Source of the DNA: Cornus controversa
Lineage: Eukaryota; Streptophyta; Magnoliopsida; Cornales; Cornaceae
DNA length: 64,000 bases
Assembly: GCA_026545225.1 (NCBI GenBank)
Contig: CM048845.1
Span: 55,900,033 to 55,964,032 of the forward strand
Reading direction: 5' to 3'
Shown: piece after piece, positions 32,080 through 42,440 of the stretch
Layout: every line of letters begins with the position of its first letter
Position numbering within the stretch: position 1 is the stretch's first letter
Notes under the pieces: generated by a model
Seen by the model: the letters and a program-made list of their open reading frames with translations, nothing else
Told to the model about the DNA's origin: nothing
The model's database searches: none
Program-made: the position numbers and the translations under genes

Positions 32080-32430
32080 TAGAACCTCGATGCCAATTGC
32101 ATGTAGATGGCTCGACAAACCAAATTGGGGCAGGTATTGGAATTGAGCTACGAGGTCCCGAGGGATCCGTACTCCAATAGTCACTTCGGCTAGACTTTTT
32201 GGCCTAGAACAATGAGACAGAGTACGAAACCCTGATTCACGAGCTTAAACTCGCTCGAGAATTACAGGTACGCAATCTGTAGGTCTGCTGGTGGTCAAAC
32301 AGGTGACCGAGGAGTATACCACAAGAGACAAACGAATGTGCGCTTACTAGGAGGCGGTGCAAACGATCATAAAAGATATACCGCAATTCAAAATAGTCCA
32401 CGTACCATGAATAGAAAATGTCTACGCTGA
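32080..32430 (+). pseudogene. Gypsy II second (archaeal-like) RNase H
   Basis: Reads CQLHVDGSTNQIGAGIGIEL, RGPEGSVLQ and, after a stop, SLRLDFLA, NNETEYETLIHELKLARELQ. HVDGS and the N-x-x-x-E-Y-E motif are the catalytic Asp and Glu of archaeal-like RNase H. A second RNase H after the first is characteristic of Tat elements, and its presence fixes the clade. Stops at about 32178 and 32204. Confidence 0.83.
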
Positions 32431-32539
32431 CAGCCTGGCTTGTGTAGCCTCACATGCCGTCGATGGCCTCGTTCGGTCTGTACCTCTGGAGATTATTTTT
32501 GAGACGAGTATATTAAGGACAGTACAAGTACTATGCCTG

Positions 32540-32850
32540 CCGGCCAAACCTAACTGGAGGGACCCCGATCGACTATACATAGAGGAAGGAATTATGCACC
32601 CTTCTAAAGATGAAGCTAGAAGAATACAACTCATCACTTCAAAATATACCCTAATCCATCGTCACTTATATCGATGATCACATTTCGGGCCCTATCTTCC
32701 ATGTATCACCCCCTCTAAGGCAAAAAGAATGCTGAAAGATATTCATAGTGATGATTATGGGAACCATTCAGGAGGAAGATCATTGGCTAACAAAGTCTTG
32801 CAAAGATATTTTTGGCCGTACCTGGCCAAAGATGCCCAAAACTACAATCA
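32540..32850 (+). pseudogene. Gypsy II integrase N-terminal (H2C2) fragment
   Basis: Reads MHPSKDEARRIQLITSKYTL, IHRHLYR, GPYLPCITPSKAKRMLKDIH, SDDYGNHSGGRSLANKVLQR and YFWPYLAKDAQNY. This is the region that binds zinc at the start of integrase (H-x-x-x-H...). The two Cys that should follow DAQNY are absent, because the sequence changes to an LTR at 32851. Integrase proper is missing. Confidence 0.83.
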
Positions 32851-33606
32851 TGAGTGGCTAAAAACCATTTCGGGGAAGTAACGTAACCCTAACCTGTATT
32901 TCAATTTTTCAAATTGTATATTAATTTGGGGACTATTTAATTTGTGCATGGATTATATAACCAAGACATAAACAATAGCTATACTGTTGGCTTTAAATTG
33001 TATGGATTTTTTCATTGCATATTTACTTTTGTTCTTGTAGAATGAATGCAAATTTGCAGTGATTAGGGTTTGATTCTTTTCAACTTATGTGATTTTGTTA
33101 AGACGGGTTATACAATAGTTTTCACATATCATTCAACTTAGAGTTTTGATAATTCGTACTAAGCAAAGATGGGTTATTATATCATTAGTTAGTTAGATGT
33201 ATAGGCCATGCTAAGCGAAAATGAGTTATGCTTAATTGTATATTGAACGAATCCTCTTGATATAATTGAATTGGGCTTGTAGCCATTCTTTTTTGAATGC
33301 ATAGATTAAATGTCCCAAATTAGTAGAATTATCATTGTCAGAAGGTTAGTGGTGAAGTCAGTTCCCATGACCTTTTCCTCTTGATTAAATTTCATAAATT
33401 AAATTTACAAATAGCTTTAAGTTTTTCAATTAAATTCAAGATCAAACATCAACAATTATTTTTTAATTATTTTAGAATTAATTTAAAGACTAAGTAACAT
33501 AACAATTCAACCTTGCAAGTCCTTGAGGTTCGACACCCTTTATGTAGCCCTGTCCTACGAGGACTCATTCTATTGCAAGTGGTTAAGTAAAATTGACACC
33601 ACAACA
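32851..33606 (+). repeat. LTR family C, chimeric junction
   Basis: Begins TGAGTGGC exactly where Gypsy II integrase homology stops and ends GACACCACAACA exactly where copia LTR homology starts. 756 bp. It shares blocks with LTR families A and B: CCATGCTAAGCGAAAATGAG near 33205, GTTAGTGGTGAAG near 33346, AGTCCTTGAGGTTCGACACC near 33510 and TATTGCAAGTGGTTAA near 33571. The left and right flanks belong to different elements, so it is not a simple solo LTR. Confidence 0.7.
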
Positions 33607-34055
33607 AAGCGAACATGATACTTGCTGAGTATTTTCATTCTTCCAGCAACTTTTCTGTAAGGATCGTGACATTAGCCGGAAGTCTGCAGCAATTGGACCG
33701 GAGGCTGCAATTGAAAGCTTGAGGTGTTCCACATCAGATTCTTGACAGAGTGAAGAGGGGTGTGAGTTTGAGACAGATTCTACTATACTTTGATTCAGTA
33801 TAATGGATTGGTTTCTTGAGGCTTTCCACCTCCCCCGTGGTTTTTTTTCGATCTGGGTTTTCCACTTATATCTGGTGCATTCTTTACTTTACTTGCACTT
33901 TAATTTTTTTACTTGTTTTAATTCTTCGGCTAATTATTACTTGGACTTAAAACTAAATTAAATTGAAAGATTAAACAAACGAGCAAGTAAACCTATTCAC
34001 CCCCTCTAGGTTTTAAAGTACTTTTTGCAACCACTTTCGTACCGCGCAACTCATA
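33607..34055 (+). repeat. Copia 5' LTR, truncated on the left
   Basis: Aligns with the 3' LTR from about 40130 on, across the solo-LTR insertion site, to the end GCGCAACTCATA. It includes the uninterrupted form of the site where the family B LTR later entered the 3' LTR (TTTCTGTAAGGATC near 33652). Confidence 0.85.
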
Positions 34056-34069
34056 ATTAGTATTAGAGC
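34056..34069 (+). promoter_or_regulatory. Copia PBS
   Basis: ATTAGTATTAGAGC, a changed ATTGGTATCAGAGC (initiator tRNA-Met), adjacent to the LTR. Confidence 0.75.
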
Positions 34070-34146
34070 AGTGTTCTCAAATTTGTGAGTAGTTCCTTGC
34101 GAAGTATTTTTAAAATCAAAATTTATTTTTGTATTCAAAAATCATT

Positions 34147-36226
34147 ATGGCATCTAGTATGAAAAAGGGTGGATTGATTCCGCAAACTCCTTTATTTGAT
34201 GGTTCAAATTATACTTTCTAGAAGTCTCACATGAAAGCCTTTTTTAAAATCTCAATGAGAGAGAGTTTGGATGGCTGTAAAGAATGGCTATAAAATTTCT
34301 ACCACTACCACTGGTGATGGTGATGCTTCTGTGACTGTAGAGAAGGATAAAGCAACATGGTCTAATGTTGAGCATGAAGATGCAAACAATAACAACAAGG
34401 GTTTATATGCTATATTTAATTTTGTTGTTCCTTCTGAATTTGCTATAATTTCTACATGTTCCACTTCAAAAGAAGCATGGGATATTTTACAGGTAACTCA
34501 TGAGGGTACCACCAAGGTAAGAAAATCGAAGTTACAAATGTTTACCACTAAATTGGAAACAATCAGAATAGATGAAGATGAGATATTTTCTAATTTTTAT
34601 TCTTGACTTAATGATATTGTTTAAATTAGTGCTAACCTTGGTGAAAAAATTCCATCTTTTCAGATTATCAGAAAAATCATAAGATCATTGACTGATAGGT
34701 TCCAAGTTAAGTTAGAAGCTTTAGATAAAAGTAGAGATATAGATTCAATGGAGGTGGCTGAGTTAGTTGGATCAATTCAAACTTTTGATATGAAATACCT
34801 AAAGCTTCAGAAATCAAAAGAATTGGCTTTAAAAACCTCAAAGATTTCTAAGTATTCAAGTTTGTCAAATGTTTCACATTCTTCAAAATCTAAAGTTGAA
34901 AAAGTTGAAAGTTTTGAATATGATTCAGATAATGATGTTGCACTCCCTTCTAGGAAATTTAGAAAGATCTTTAAATATGAAAAAGATAAAAATCTTAGTA
35001 AAGAAATCCTTCTAAATTCCAGAATCAAAGCTCATCATCCAAAGGTAAGGAAAATAAAGAAAAAGAAGATGACTCTAGGGAGACTGAGGTCACTTATTGG
35101 ACATGTGGTGGTAAAGGTCATACATCAAATCAATGTCCAAGTCCTAAGAAAAATAGCTTTAGTGTAAAGAAAAATTCAAACACTAAAAAGAAAGTCATGA
35201 AAGCTATTGTCTCTGAGTCTGAATCTTCTAACTTTGATAGCGATTCTTCTGTTGAAAATGATTCTCTTACTTTTCTTGCTTTAGTGAATGATGATACTAT
35301 CGATAATCATTCTTTTGATGAAGGTGAAATGGAGAAGTTTACAACTCTAAGCCAAGTTGGGTCTGATGATTCGGAAGATGAAGAAAAAGAAGAACCAACC
35401 AAGGAATAATTATCCAAGGCTTTTAAAGAGTTATTTACAGAAACTATCAAGGTCTAAAGAGCCTACAAAAAGCAAAGGAAACAATTGGAAATGGTAGAAT
35501 GTGAAAAAGAATCTCTAATGGAAGAAATTGAGAAGATCCAGAAAAAAATAAAAGAAAGTAAAACAAAAATTCTGAATCTTCAAGACAAAATCAAGTTTCT
35601 CAAAAGCGAGGTAAGTCAAGCTATCTCTGCCAAAGAAGCTCTTATTGCTAGAATTAATTTTCTTGAGCCTAAATTGAGAAAATCACAAGGAAAATTAATT
35701 GCTTTTACTTCTGGGCAGATTAAGATTGATAGCATAATTAGTGTTGGTAAGCCTATAGGAGATAGACTGGATTAGATTTTGTTGGGTCATCATCTAAGGG
35801 AAAAACTATTTTTGTTAAACCCAAGAGCTTAAATGTGCCTGAACCCAAACCTAAACTACAAGTTGAGTCTTTGCATGCTAAAGTTGTGTAATGTGCTTTA
35901 TTGTACTTTTTGTGGTAAGAATGGACATATTTGACACTATTGTTATAAAAAGAGAAGACATTCTAATTTTGATTATCATGTGCATAATTATTTTGCTAAG
36001 GATAGGGTACATGTTAAAAAGCCACATTACTAGAACAAACCCAAAATTCTCAAGCTAAAAGGAATTTGAACAAGAAAAAGAAGGATGCTTTTGTTTCTCC
36101 ACATTATTTTCCTAATAAATTTTATGTTAAAACAATTTGGATGAAAAAGGAAAATTTGGAGAAGTTTGTTCCTGTTGATACTATGGGATTTATTCCTAAT
36201 AGGTCTGTGCAAAACCCCCTAACTAG
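34147..36226 (+). pseudogene. Copia gag, UBN2 type with two zinc knuckles
   Basis: Starts MASSMKKGGLIPQTPLFDGS, NYTF. The UBN2 core follows: NNKGLYAIFNFVVPSEFAII, STCSTSKEAWDILQVTHEGT, VRKSKLQMFTTKLETI and KIIRSLTDRFQVKLEAL. A knuckle near 35090 reads YWTCGGKGHTSNQC, with Tyr for the first Cys. A coiled coil (about 35485-35700, EKIQKKIKESKTKILNLQDK) precedes a second knuckle near 35900, CTFCGKNGHI. Frame ends read VDTMGFIPNRSVQNPLTSSL at 36220. At least six stops or shifts. The gag layout (coiled coil and a second CxFCGKxGH) fits the SIRE/Maximus lineage. Gag would package the RNA. Confidence 0.87.
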
Positions 36227-37827
36227 CTCATTAGGACTTTGATGACCATGGACTGAGCTTATGTTCATTATTTCTTTTCCATTGGACCATATCTTTTGTA
36301 ATTAGGTTAGGTTTTGTTTTTTTTTTTTTATAATAATCATATGAGATTATGAGAATTATATTTTTCTGAGAAATAATGTGAATTCTTTATATTTCTTTTT
36401 AATTTCACTATGATTTGTGAATGCATAATTCGGACACTTAGTTTGTCAATGGATGAAGCATTTGATTTTATGGTCGAAGTATTGATAACTAATGTGTTGT
36501 ATTTATATCTTTTTAGAGGTGAATCTTTTGAGTCCATAAAATTTGTGCACTAGTCTAACTCTGAGATAATTAATTAGAAACTATTGAAAAGTTGACTAGA
36601 ATGTATTGTATGAATAGCATTAAAAGCTTAAATGATCAAATAAAAAAATGAATGAAAAAAAATTCTAGTTATGTTCAGCATGAAAAGAAAAAGGAAATAA
36701 AAAAAAATTTGCTGAATATCTAAAACAAAATGGAAAAGGCTTCCTTCGGGATGTGTTCAAAGCTTCCACTACAATATAAATTTTTGATGAGATATCTTTT
36801 AAAAAGAGTTTTTTTGAGGAAAAAAACTGGCTTGCCCGTAAGCGTGAAAGCCACCATCTTAGAAAAATAAAAAAAAATGGGAAAAATGAAAAATGTTTGA
36901 TCATGTGTAGTTATATTTGCTTATCATCTAATATATTTTAGAAGATGAATCAAATGAATTTGATTAATTTTTGATGAAGTTAGATTGCACACACACACAT
37001 GGATTTATTAGATGAATTTTTAAATTTTTATAAATATTTGTGTGTTGGAAGTTATGTCATGATCATGAACGTGAGGATGAATTTTATAAATAAATTATGG
37101 GTTTTAAAATTTTGTATTTATAAATGTTTGAAAATTTTCAAAAATTTTAGAACTCATGTTATTCTCTGAAAAATGTGTTTTGATTATTCTCATGCGATTA
37201 TTCATGTTTCAAATTATTTTTGTTTATTGTTATTTTGTCTTCACAAATTCAAAAATTCAAAAATATTTTTTTAACATTTTAAGTGATCAAGTGTCAAATC
37301 AGGTTGAGAAGAGGTAAATTTGGTAAATTAGATGTCCAAAGTGTAATTTTGCATAATTCACAAAGTTGGACCGGTCCCAAATTTTGAGTACCAGTCGCAC
37401 TTCTGTAGGTTCTGAGGAACCAGGATAAGTAGGACTGGCCCCCAAATATTAGGACCGGTTGCACTTAGCGAATGTCCAGATTTTTGAAAACCTTCGCGCA
37501 CACTATGGTCCCTTAAGTCACTCACTCACTCATTTGCACCTTACACCTTCTATCTCACTCTCACTCAATCTCTCTAACTCTAAAATACTCTTAAAACATT
37601 CTAACTCACATTACTTTCTCTTCATCTATATTTCTCCCAATTTGTGATTATTGGAAGTTAGGATTGAACTTTTTGAGATTGTTGTTTGATTGCTTGTTGA
37701 TTGGGGTGATATTGTGCTAACAAATATCTTTGATCTTTGAGGATTTTTTTGGTGCACACCAACTGTTTGACAATTTGACTCAATGGAACTTTTATCACTT
37801 TTCTTGGTCCCATTTGTTGTGGTTTTG
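36227..37827 (+). other. Noncoding interior of the copia element
   Basis: Holds T and A runs, an ACACAC run near 36990 and a palindrome-bearing stretch at 37360-37465 (GGACCGGTCC at 37368-37377) that resembles one in the LTR. No RT or integrase motif is found. Confidence 0.65.
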
Positions 37828-38879
37828 ATGGCACACAAGAGGGGATGTACCGAGGTGTCTACCAGTGATGAAAAGCATATTGTATTCACTCTAGACATAT
37901 TTGAAGATTAATTTAATTTCAATAATTTTGTCAATATCATTGGATGTCGGGCAATGAGAATAGAACAACGAGTCAATCTTGCGGTAATCAAGCGCAAATG
38001 GGAGATGGATTTTGTGCAATATTTTTAGGATAATGGTTGGGAGTCTCTTTGTGATCTTAGGGAGATTGTGAGGCCCGACATAGTTCAATATTTCTATGGC
38101 AATATGATTATATCAAACTTGGATGACCTAAATTTTGTGACTAAATGTTATGGCATTCGTATTGAGGTCACTAAGGATACAATTGCCAATATTTTAGGTG
38201 TTGTAGAGAATGAAGATGGCATAGTTTTGCCTTATCAAGTGGAGGATCCAAATGACCTAGTATGGATGATATGATTAGAGAGTTGTGTATACCCAAAGCC
38301 CCACATCTCATTGATAGGTTGCCTTCACTCTATCTTACAGATGAGGTCCTGGCATTGAATTTGATAGTTTAATACAACTCAGATCCTTATGACCACAAGG
38401 GTAGTTTAGTCAAAAGTTGAGCTGAGTTTCTATATCACATTGTTCGAGGAGATCTTATCAATCTTCCTGCAACAATCATGCATACCATCATCTTAGCTAC
38501 TCAACACTCTCGATCTTCATCTGCTTTGCCTTTTCTATAGATAGTAATGGTTATACTAAGGGTTGCTAGGGTCCGTATTCCTGAGAGAGCCAATATTGAG
38601 AAACTAAAAGGGATAATTGATGCCACATCAATTACTCGGTTAGTAAACAAAAATGAGAAGGATAAGAAGGCCTATGAGCTAAGTCAGGGAGCTGGACAGG
38701 GAGTGTTTGGAGGTCACAGAATCTTCCAACTTCCTGCGACTGAGACACCCATGATGGCTAATCAGATGAACCAGGTTCTCAGGTTCATTGAGCAAGGGTT
38801 CGACCACTTACATGCTAGGATAGACAAGTTTGACCCTGCTTTATTTGATGAGGCTGCTGATGATGTAGAGGATGATTAG
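37828..38879 (+). pseudogene. Plant transposon protein-like ORF (transposase_32-like)
   Basis: From MAHKRGCTEVSTSDEKHIVF, broken by stops, the frame gives RIEQRVNLAVIKRKWEMDFV, WESLCDLREIVRPDIVQYFY, GNMIISN and YGIRIEVTKDTIANILGV. After a frameshift at about 38265 it continues LPSLYLTDEVLALN, FLYHIVRGDLINLPATIMHT, MNQVLRFIEQGFDHLHARID and a Glu/Asp-rich end. The V-x-E-F-Y-x-N and I-x-x-x-L-G-V blocks resemble the family called putative plant transposon protein. Its function is unknown. It lies between gag and the 3' LTR, in sense orientation, where env-like or accessory genes are found in other elements. Confidence 0.65.
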
Positions 38880-39387
38880 ACTTTAGGTCTTGTTATTCTA
38901 GACTAGCTTTGACTTCTTTACCACTGATGTCTAGATTATTATTTTTTCATATTTTGTTAATTCCATCAATTGATATGTTTTGGATATTTATTTGATCAAA
39001 AATGATGATTATTTTTGCTTCATTATTGTCTTATTCTCTCTATTTGCTTACTCAATTATTTGTTTATATGCTTCTTTTTGGTGTTTCTTTGTCAATTTGT
39101 TACAAAAATAGGAAGAAGTATTTATAAGATATTTTTATTTAAGGGGGAGCATTTCAAAGTTGTGTTTATATTTCTTTATTAAGCTTTTCAAAGGTTGTGT
39201 TGTTTAAGTAATGTGCAGGTACAAGTTTTTCATCTGAACCGTCTTTAACACACAAGTGAAGCTTCTGTTGATTAGCTCTTTATTTCTATGTATTTTTGGA
39301 CATATATTATAATCTAATTTTTCCAATGGGTTAGGTTATAATTACATATCTAAGTGGTTTTATAAAGAAATTGCCAAAGGGGAAGAT
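38880..39387 (+). other. Copia 3' untranslated region with polypurine tracts
   Basis: T-rich. A purine run TAAGGGGGAGCA lies near 39138, and AAAGGGGAAGAT at 39376-39387 abuts the LTR and is the likely polypurine tract. Confidence 0.7.
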
Positions 39388-40177
39388 TATGAGATATAAA
39401 TTTGTAATTGGTGCATTTCGGTGATCAAAACCCACTTGACCGAGCTATAATTTTTGTATTATTTTATGTAATCAATCTACGACAACTTTGAGCTGATATT
39501 CAAATGCATGGATGTAGTTCAAATTGGTAAGAACACCATCTAGTACAGGTAAGTATGGTGAGGACACTCTGCACATTATAGTTATGAGCCTATTTTAGAA
39601 AACTAGGGTTTTTTGAAAAATATTAGGGTTTTTTCAAAATAGGATCGGTCCCCAATATTTAGGACCGGTCCAACTTTTCTAGGTAGTTTGGTTTCTGCAG
39701 TTTTTACAAAGTCCCACCGGTCCTAGTAATTAGGCACCGGTCCCACTTAGCCTGTTCCAAATAAGAAATAAATTTTGATAAAAATTTTGATTCTATTGGG
39801 TTTGAAACTTTAGGAGAGTTCTATTTTAGAATTCAACTTCTTTTCCAAGTAGAATTAGGACTCCATTGCCTATTTATATTTATCTATAATTTCTCTACAG
39901 ATATACTTGAAAATTTAATATTTTTAGAGATAGAAAGTATATAGAGTATAATTAGGGCAGAATATTTTTAAGAACACACATCTATATTTCACGAGTGATA
40001 TTTAAGATGGTGTTCTACTACTGATTAGCTGTTCAAAGACTGCATCAAATCATTCACAAATTAGAGCATTGGATTTGTGGTTCTTCTCTTACTTGCTAAA
40101 GAAGAAAGGTGATCATATCGCATTACGAAGGAAAAATGACACTTGTAGTATTTTCGTTCTTCCAGCAACGTTTCTGT

Positions 40178-41598
40178 TGATAAGTGTTCAATTCTATGCA
40201 TTTGAACCCTCTTTATTGCTTATGTTAGTTCCGTTTTTGCATTTACCGAGATATGTTTACGGTATTTTTGTGTTTTTGATGTATTGCAGGTATTAGAGTA
40301 AATAGAGCAAAGTTTGAAGCTATTTGCAGCTGAAGAGAAGAAATCAGGAAATGCAGCCAAGGCATCTCGATCAATCGAGATGTTGATTTCGATTAATCGA
40401 AATCTCGATTGATCGAGATCTCATTTCGATTGATCGAAATCTCGATCAATCGAGATTCAATTTCGATCAATCGAAATTCTGCAGAGCCCACTTGGCCACT
40501 TGCTCACCTGCTCTCCCACTTGCAACAAAATCCCCCTTTTTGCACGACTTAGGGGGATTATCTGACTTGAACAAGACTTTTGGGGGCCTTCTTGATACAA
40601 GAGATATATATAATGATATATATATATATATGGTGGGCCCCAAAGGAAGAAAAGAAGCCTAAAAGCACCAAAAGCCACATATATCTCATATATCTCTCAA
40701 GCAACATCATATATCAGAGGAGAGACCTTCGGGAGAGGAAGAGAAAGAGCTGAACCAGACCAAGAAGCTTCATTCTTTTCATCAATGGAAGGGTGCAAGG
40801 CAACCATGAGCAACTAACTCTTCTACTAGGGTGTTGGTTTCAACCCCTAGCCATGTAAACTTGTTCATCTTTGTAGCTCTTGGGATTTATACTTAAATGT
40901 TGATTATTTAGCCTAGTGATTATGTACACAAATACATCTCTTTTATATATTCATTTGATATGGAATTTATTCTTGTCTTAGAGTAGATTTTGTCACTTGA
41001 ATGAACAACATTTGCATATTCCACAAGAAGTGCAAATGATGGCTAGATAATGGTATTTAATTGAATGTGTGATGTTAATTTGTATAGACCATGCCAAGAC
41101 AAGGTAGTTTGGATGCATGTAGTGTTCACTTAGAGAGTAGAGTAATTAGGTAGTTAGTTAGGTTGAAGAGCTATGCTTGTGGAAGATGGATTATGATAGG
41201 TTAGCACACACATTGATCTTTTGATATGTCATTGAGGTCACAAGCCTAATGACATTGTTAGGCATTTAATTAATAAATCCCATGCTTGCTACACTTATGA
41301 ACATGTGAATGGCTAGTGGTGGAAACCAACCCTAGTTCTCTCTCCCAACTTTAAACTCTTTAATTTTCTTGTCATTTCATTCATGCAATAGTTTTTAAAC
41401 ACAAAACCAAAAATCTGTTTTTAGAATTAAAGTAGAATTAATCTTCCCGTAAGACAATTGCGACTAGTCCTCGTGGGATCGATACCCTCCATATAGAACC
41501 TTATCTACAAAGATTCGTGCTCTTGCGAGTGGTTAAATTATATTTTGATAAAAAGGGCAAAATTAAGCTTACAATATAATTTAGTTCCGACCACATCA
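40178..41598 (+). mobile_element. Solo LTR of family B, copy 1
   Basis: Starts TGATAAGTG and ends CACATCA, 1,421 bp, with a perfect TSD TCTGT (40173-40177 and 41599-41603). The pre-insertion site is preserved in the 5' LTR at about 33655. It carries an array of six alternating palindromes at 40365-40485, a TATATA run near 40610-40632 and the shared A/B/C blocks (near 41087, 41310, 41466 and 41507). It is almost identical to 45368-46787 over its last 1.1 kb. Confidence 0.96.
40365..40485 (+). repeat. Alternating palindrome array in LTR family B, copy 1
   Basis: Six 16-bp units alternate strictly between TCTCGATYRATCGAGA and TTTCGATYRATCGAAA, starting at 40365. One (TTTCGATTAATCGAAA) is a perfect palindrome; the others have 7-bp arms. 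It lies upstream of the TATA-rich stretch, so in U3. Confidence 0.93.
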
Positions 41599-42000
41599 TC
41601 TGTAAGGATCATGACATTAGTTGAAAGTCTGTAGCAGTTGGACTGGAGGTCACAATTGTAAGCCTGAGGTATTTCGCATCAGATTTTTGACAGAGTGAAG
41701 AGGGGTGTGAGTCTGAGACAGAGTCTGTTGTACTTTGCTTCATTATAGTGGATTGGTTTACTGAGGCTTCCTGCCTCCCTTGTAGTTTTTTCCTGATCTA
41801 GGTTCTCCACGTATATCCGGTGCATTATTTACTTTACTTGCACTTTAAGTTATTTACTTGTCTTAATCGTTTTGGTTAATTATTACTTGGACTTAAAACT
41901 GAATTACATTGAAAGATTAAATGAATAAGCAAGTAAACCTATTCACCCCTCTTGGTTTTAAAGTACTTTTCGCAACCACTTCCGCATCGCGCAACTCACA

Positions 42001-42440
42001 CAATCGACCCCATTGGGGCACACCTCATCCAGAGGGCCTTTAATGAAAAAGGCGGGATGAATTCATTCTGAAAACATTTTCAATCGACCCCATTAGGGCA
42101 CACCTCATTCAAAGTGTTTTTAATGAAAAATACGGGATAAATTAATTCTGAGAACATTGTCAATCAACCCCATTGGGGCACACCTCATTCAAAGGGCCTT
42201 TAATGAAAAAAATAGGATAATTTAATTCCATGAATATTGTTAATCGACCCTATTAGGGCACACCTCCTTTAGAGGCCTTTAATGAAAAAGGTAGGATGAA
42301 TTAATTCCAAGAACATTGTCAATCAATCCCATTGGAGCACACCCTCATTTAGAGGGCCTTTAATGAAAATGGCGGGATGAATTAATTATGAGAACATTAT
42401 CAACTGACCCTATTGGGGCATAACTCATTGAAAAAAGTTT
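42001..42440 (+). repeat. Gypsy I 80-bp tandem array, right part
   Basis: Six units begin at 42001, 42081, 42161, 42241, 42320 and 42400, each with CCCATTGGGGCACACCTCAT-like and GGGCCTTTAATGAAAAA-like blocks. It continues the array at 26308. The copia LTR ends exactly at a unit start. Confidence 0.92.

Larger units (their letters stand above)
26444..32850 (+). mobile_element. Gypsy II: Tat-like element, 3' part lost
   Basis: 5' LTR 26444-26957, PBS from 26961, gag (27040-29551, interrupted by a solo LTR), zinc knuckle, protease, RT, RNase H, a second archaeal-like RNase H and the H2C2 start of integrase, which stops at about 32848. No 3' LTR exists in the window. Dual RNase H domains are a Tat-clade hallmark. 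Dozens of stops are present. It is inserted in the tandem array of Gypsy I. Confidence 0.88.
33607..42000 (+). mobile_element. Copia element (SIRE/Maximus-like) holding only gag and an extra ORF
   Basis: LTR ends are TGTGAG...CTCACA-type (here often TA for TG or CA). The 5' LTR is truncated (33607-34055). The 3' LTR is 39388-42000 including an inserted solo LTR, so about 1,187 bp by itself. PBS at 34056, polypurine tract at 39376. The interior has a copia gag with two zinc-knuckle segments (34147-36226), a 1.6-kb noncoding stretch and an ORF of the plant transposon protein type (37828-38879). No protease, integrase or RT is found. It lies in the 80-bp array of Gypsy I. Confidence 0.85.
39388..42000 (+). 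repeat. Copia 3' LTR, interrupted
   Basis: Starts TATGAGATATAAATTTG and ends GCGCAACTCACA. A family B solo LTR occupies 40178-41598. It carries GGACCGGTCC-type palindromes at 39642-39651, 39662-39671, 39714-39723 and 39734-39743. A related inverted solo LTR is at 55466-56746. Confidence 0.87.

Noticed and set aside
37828..38879. Retroviral env-like gene
   Set aside because: No signal peptide or transmembrane segment is visible. The sequence blocks resemble the plant transposon protein family instead.
40365..40485. CRISPR-like regular repeats
   Set aside because: The units are self-complementary palindromes directly abutting each other, with no unique spacers, inside a plant LTR present in two copies.
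40457..40678. 73-residue minus-strand frame, identical at 45646-45867
   Set aside because: The identity comes from the near-identical LTRs. The frame runs antisense through the palindromes and TATA repeat and has no family resemblance.
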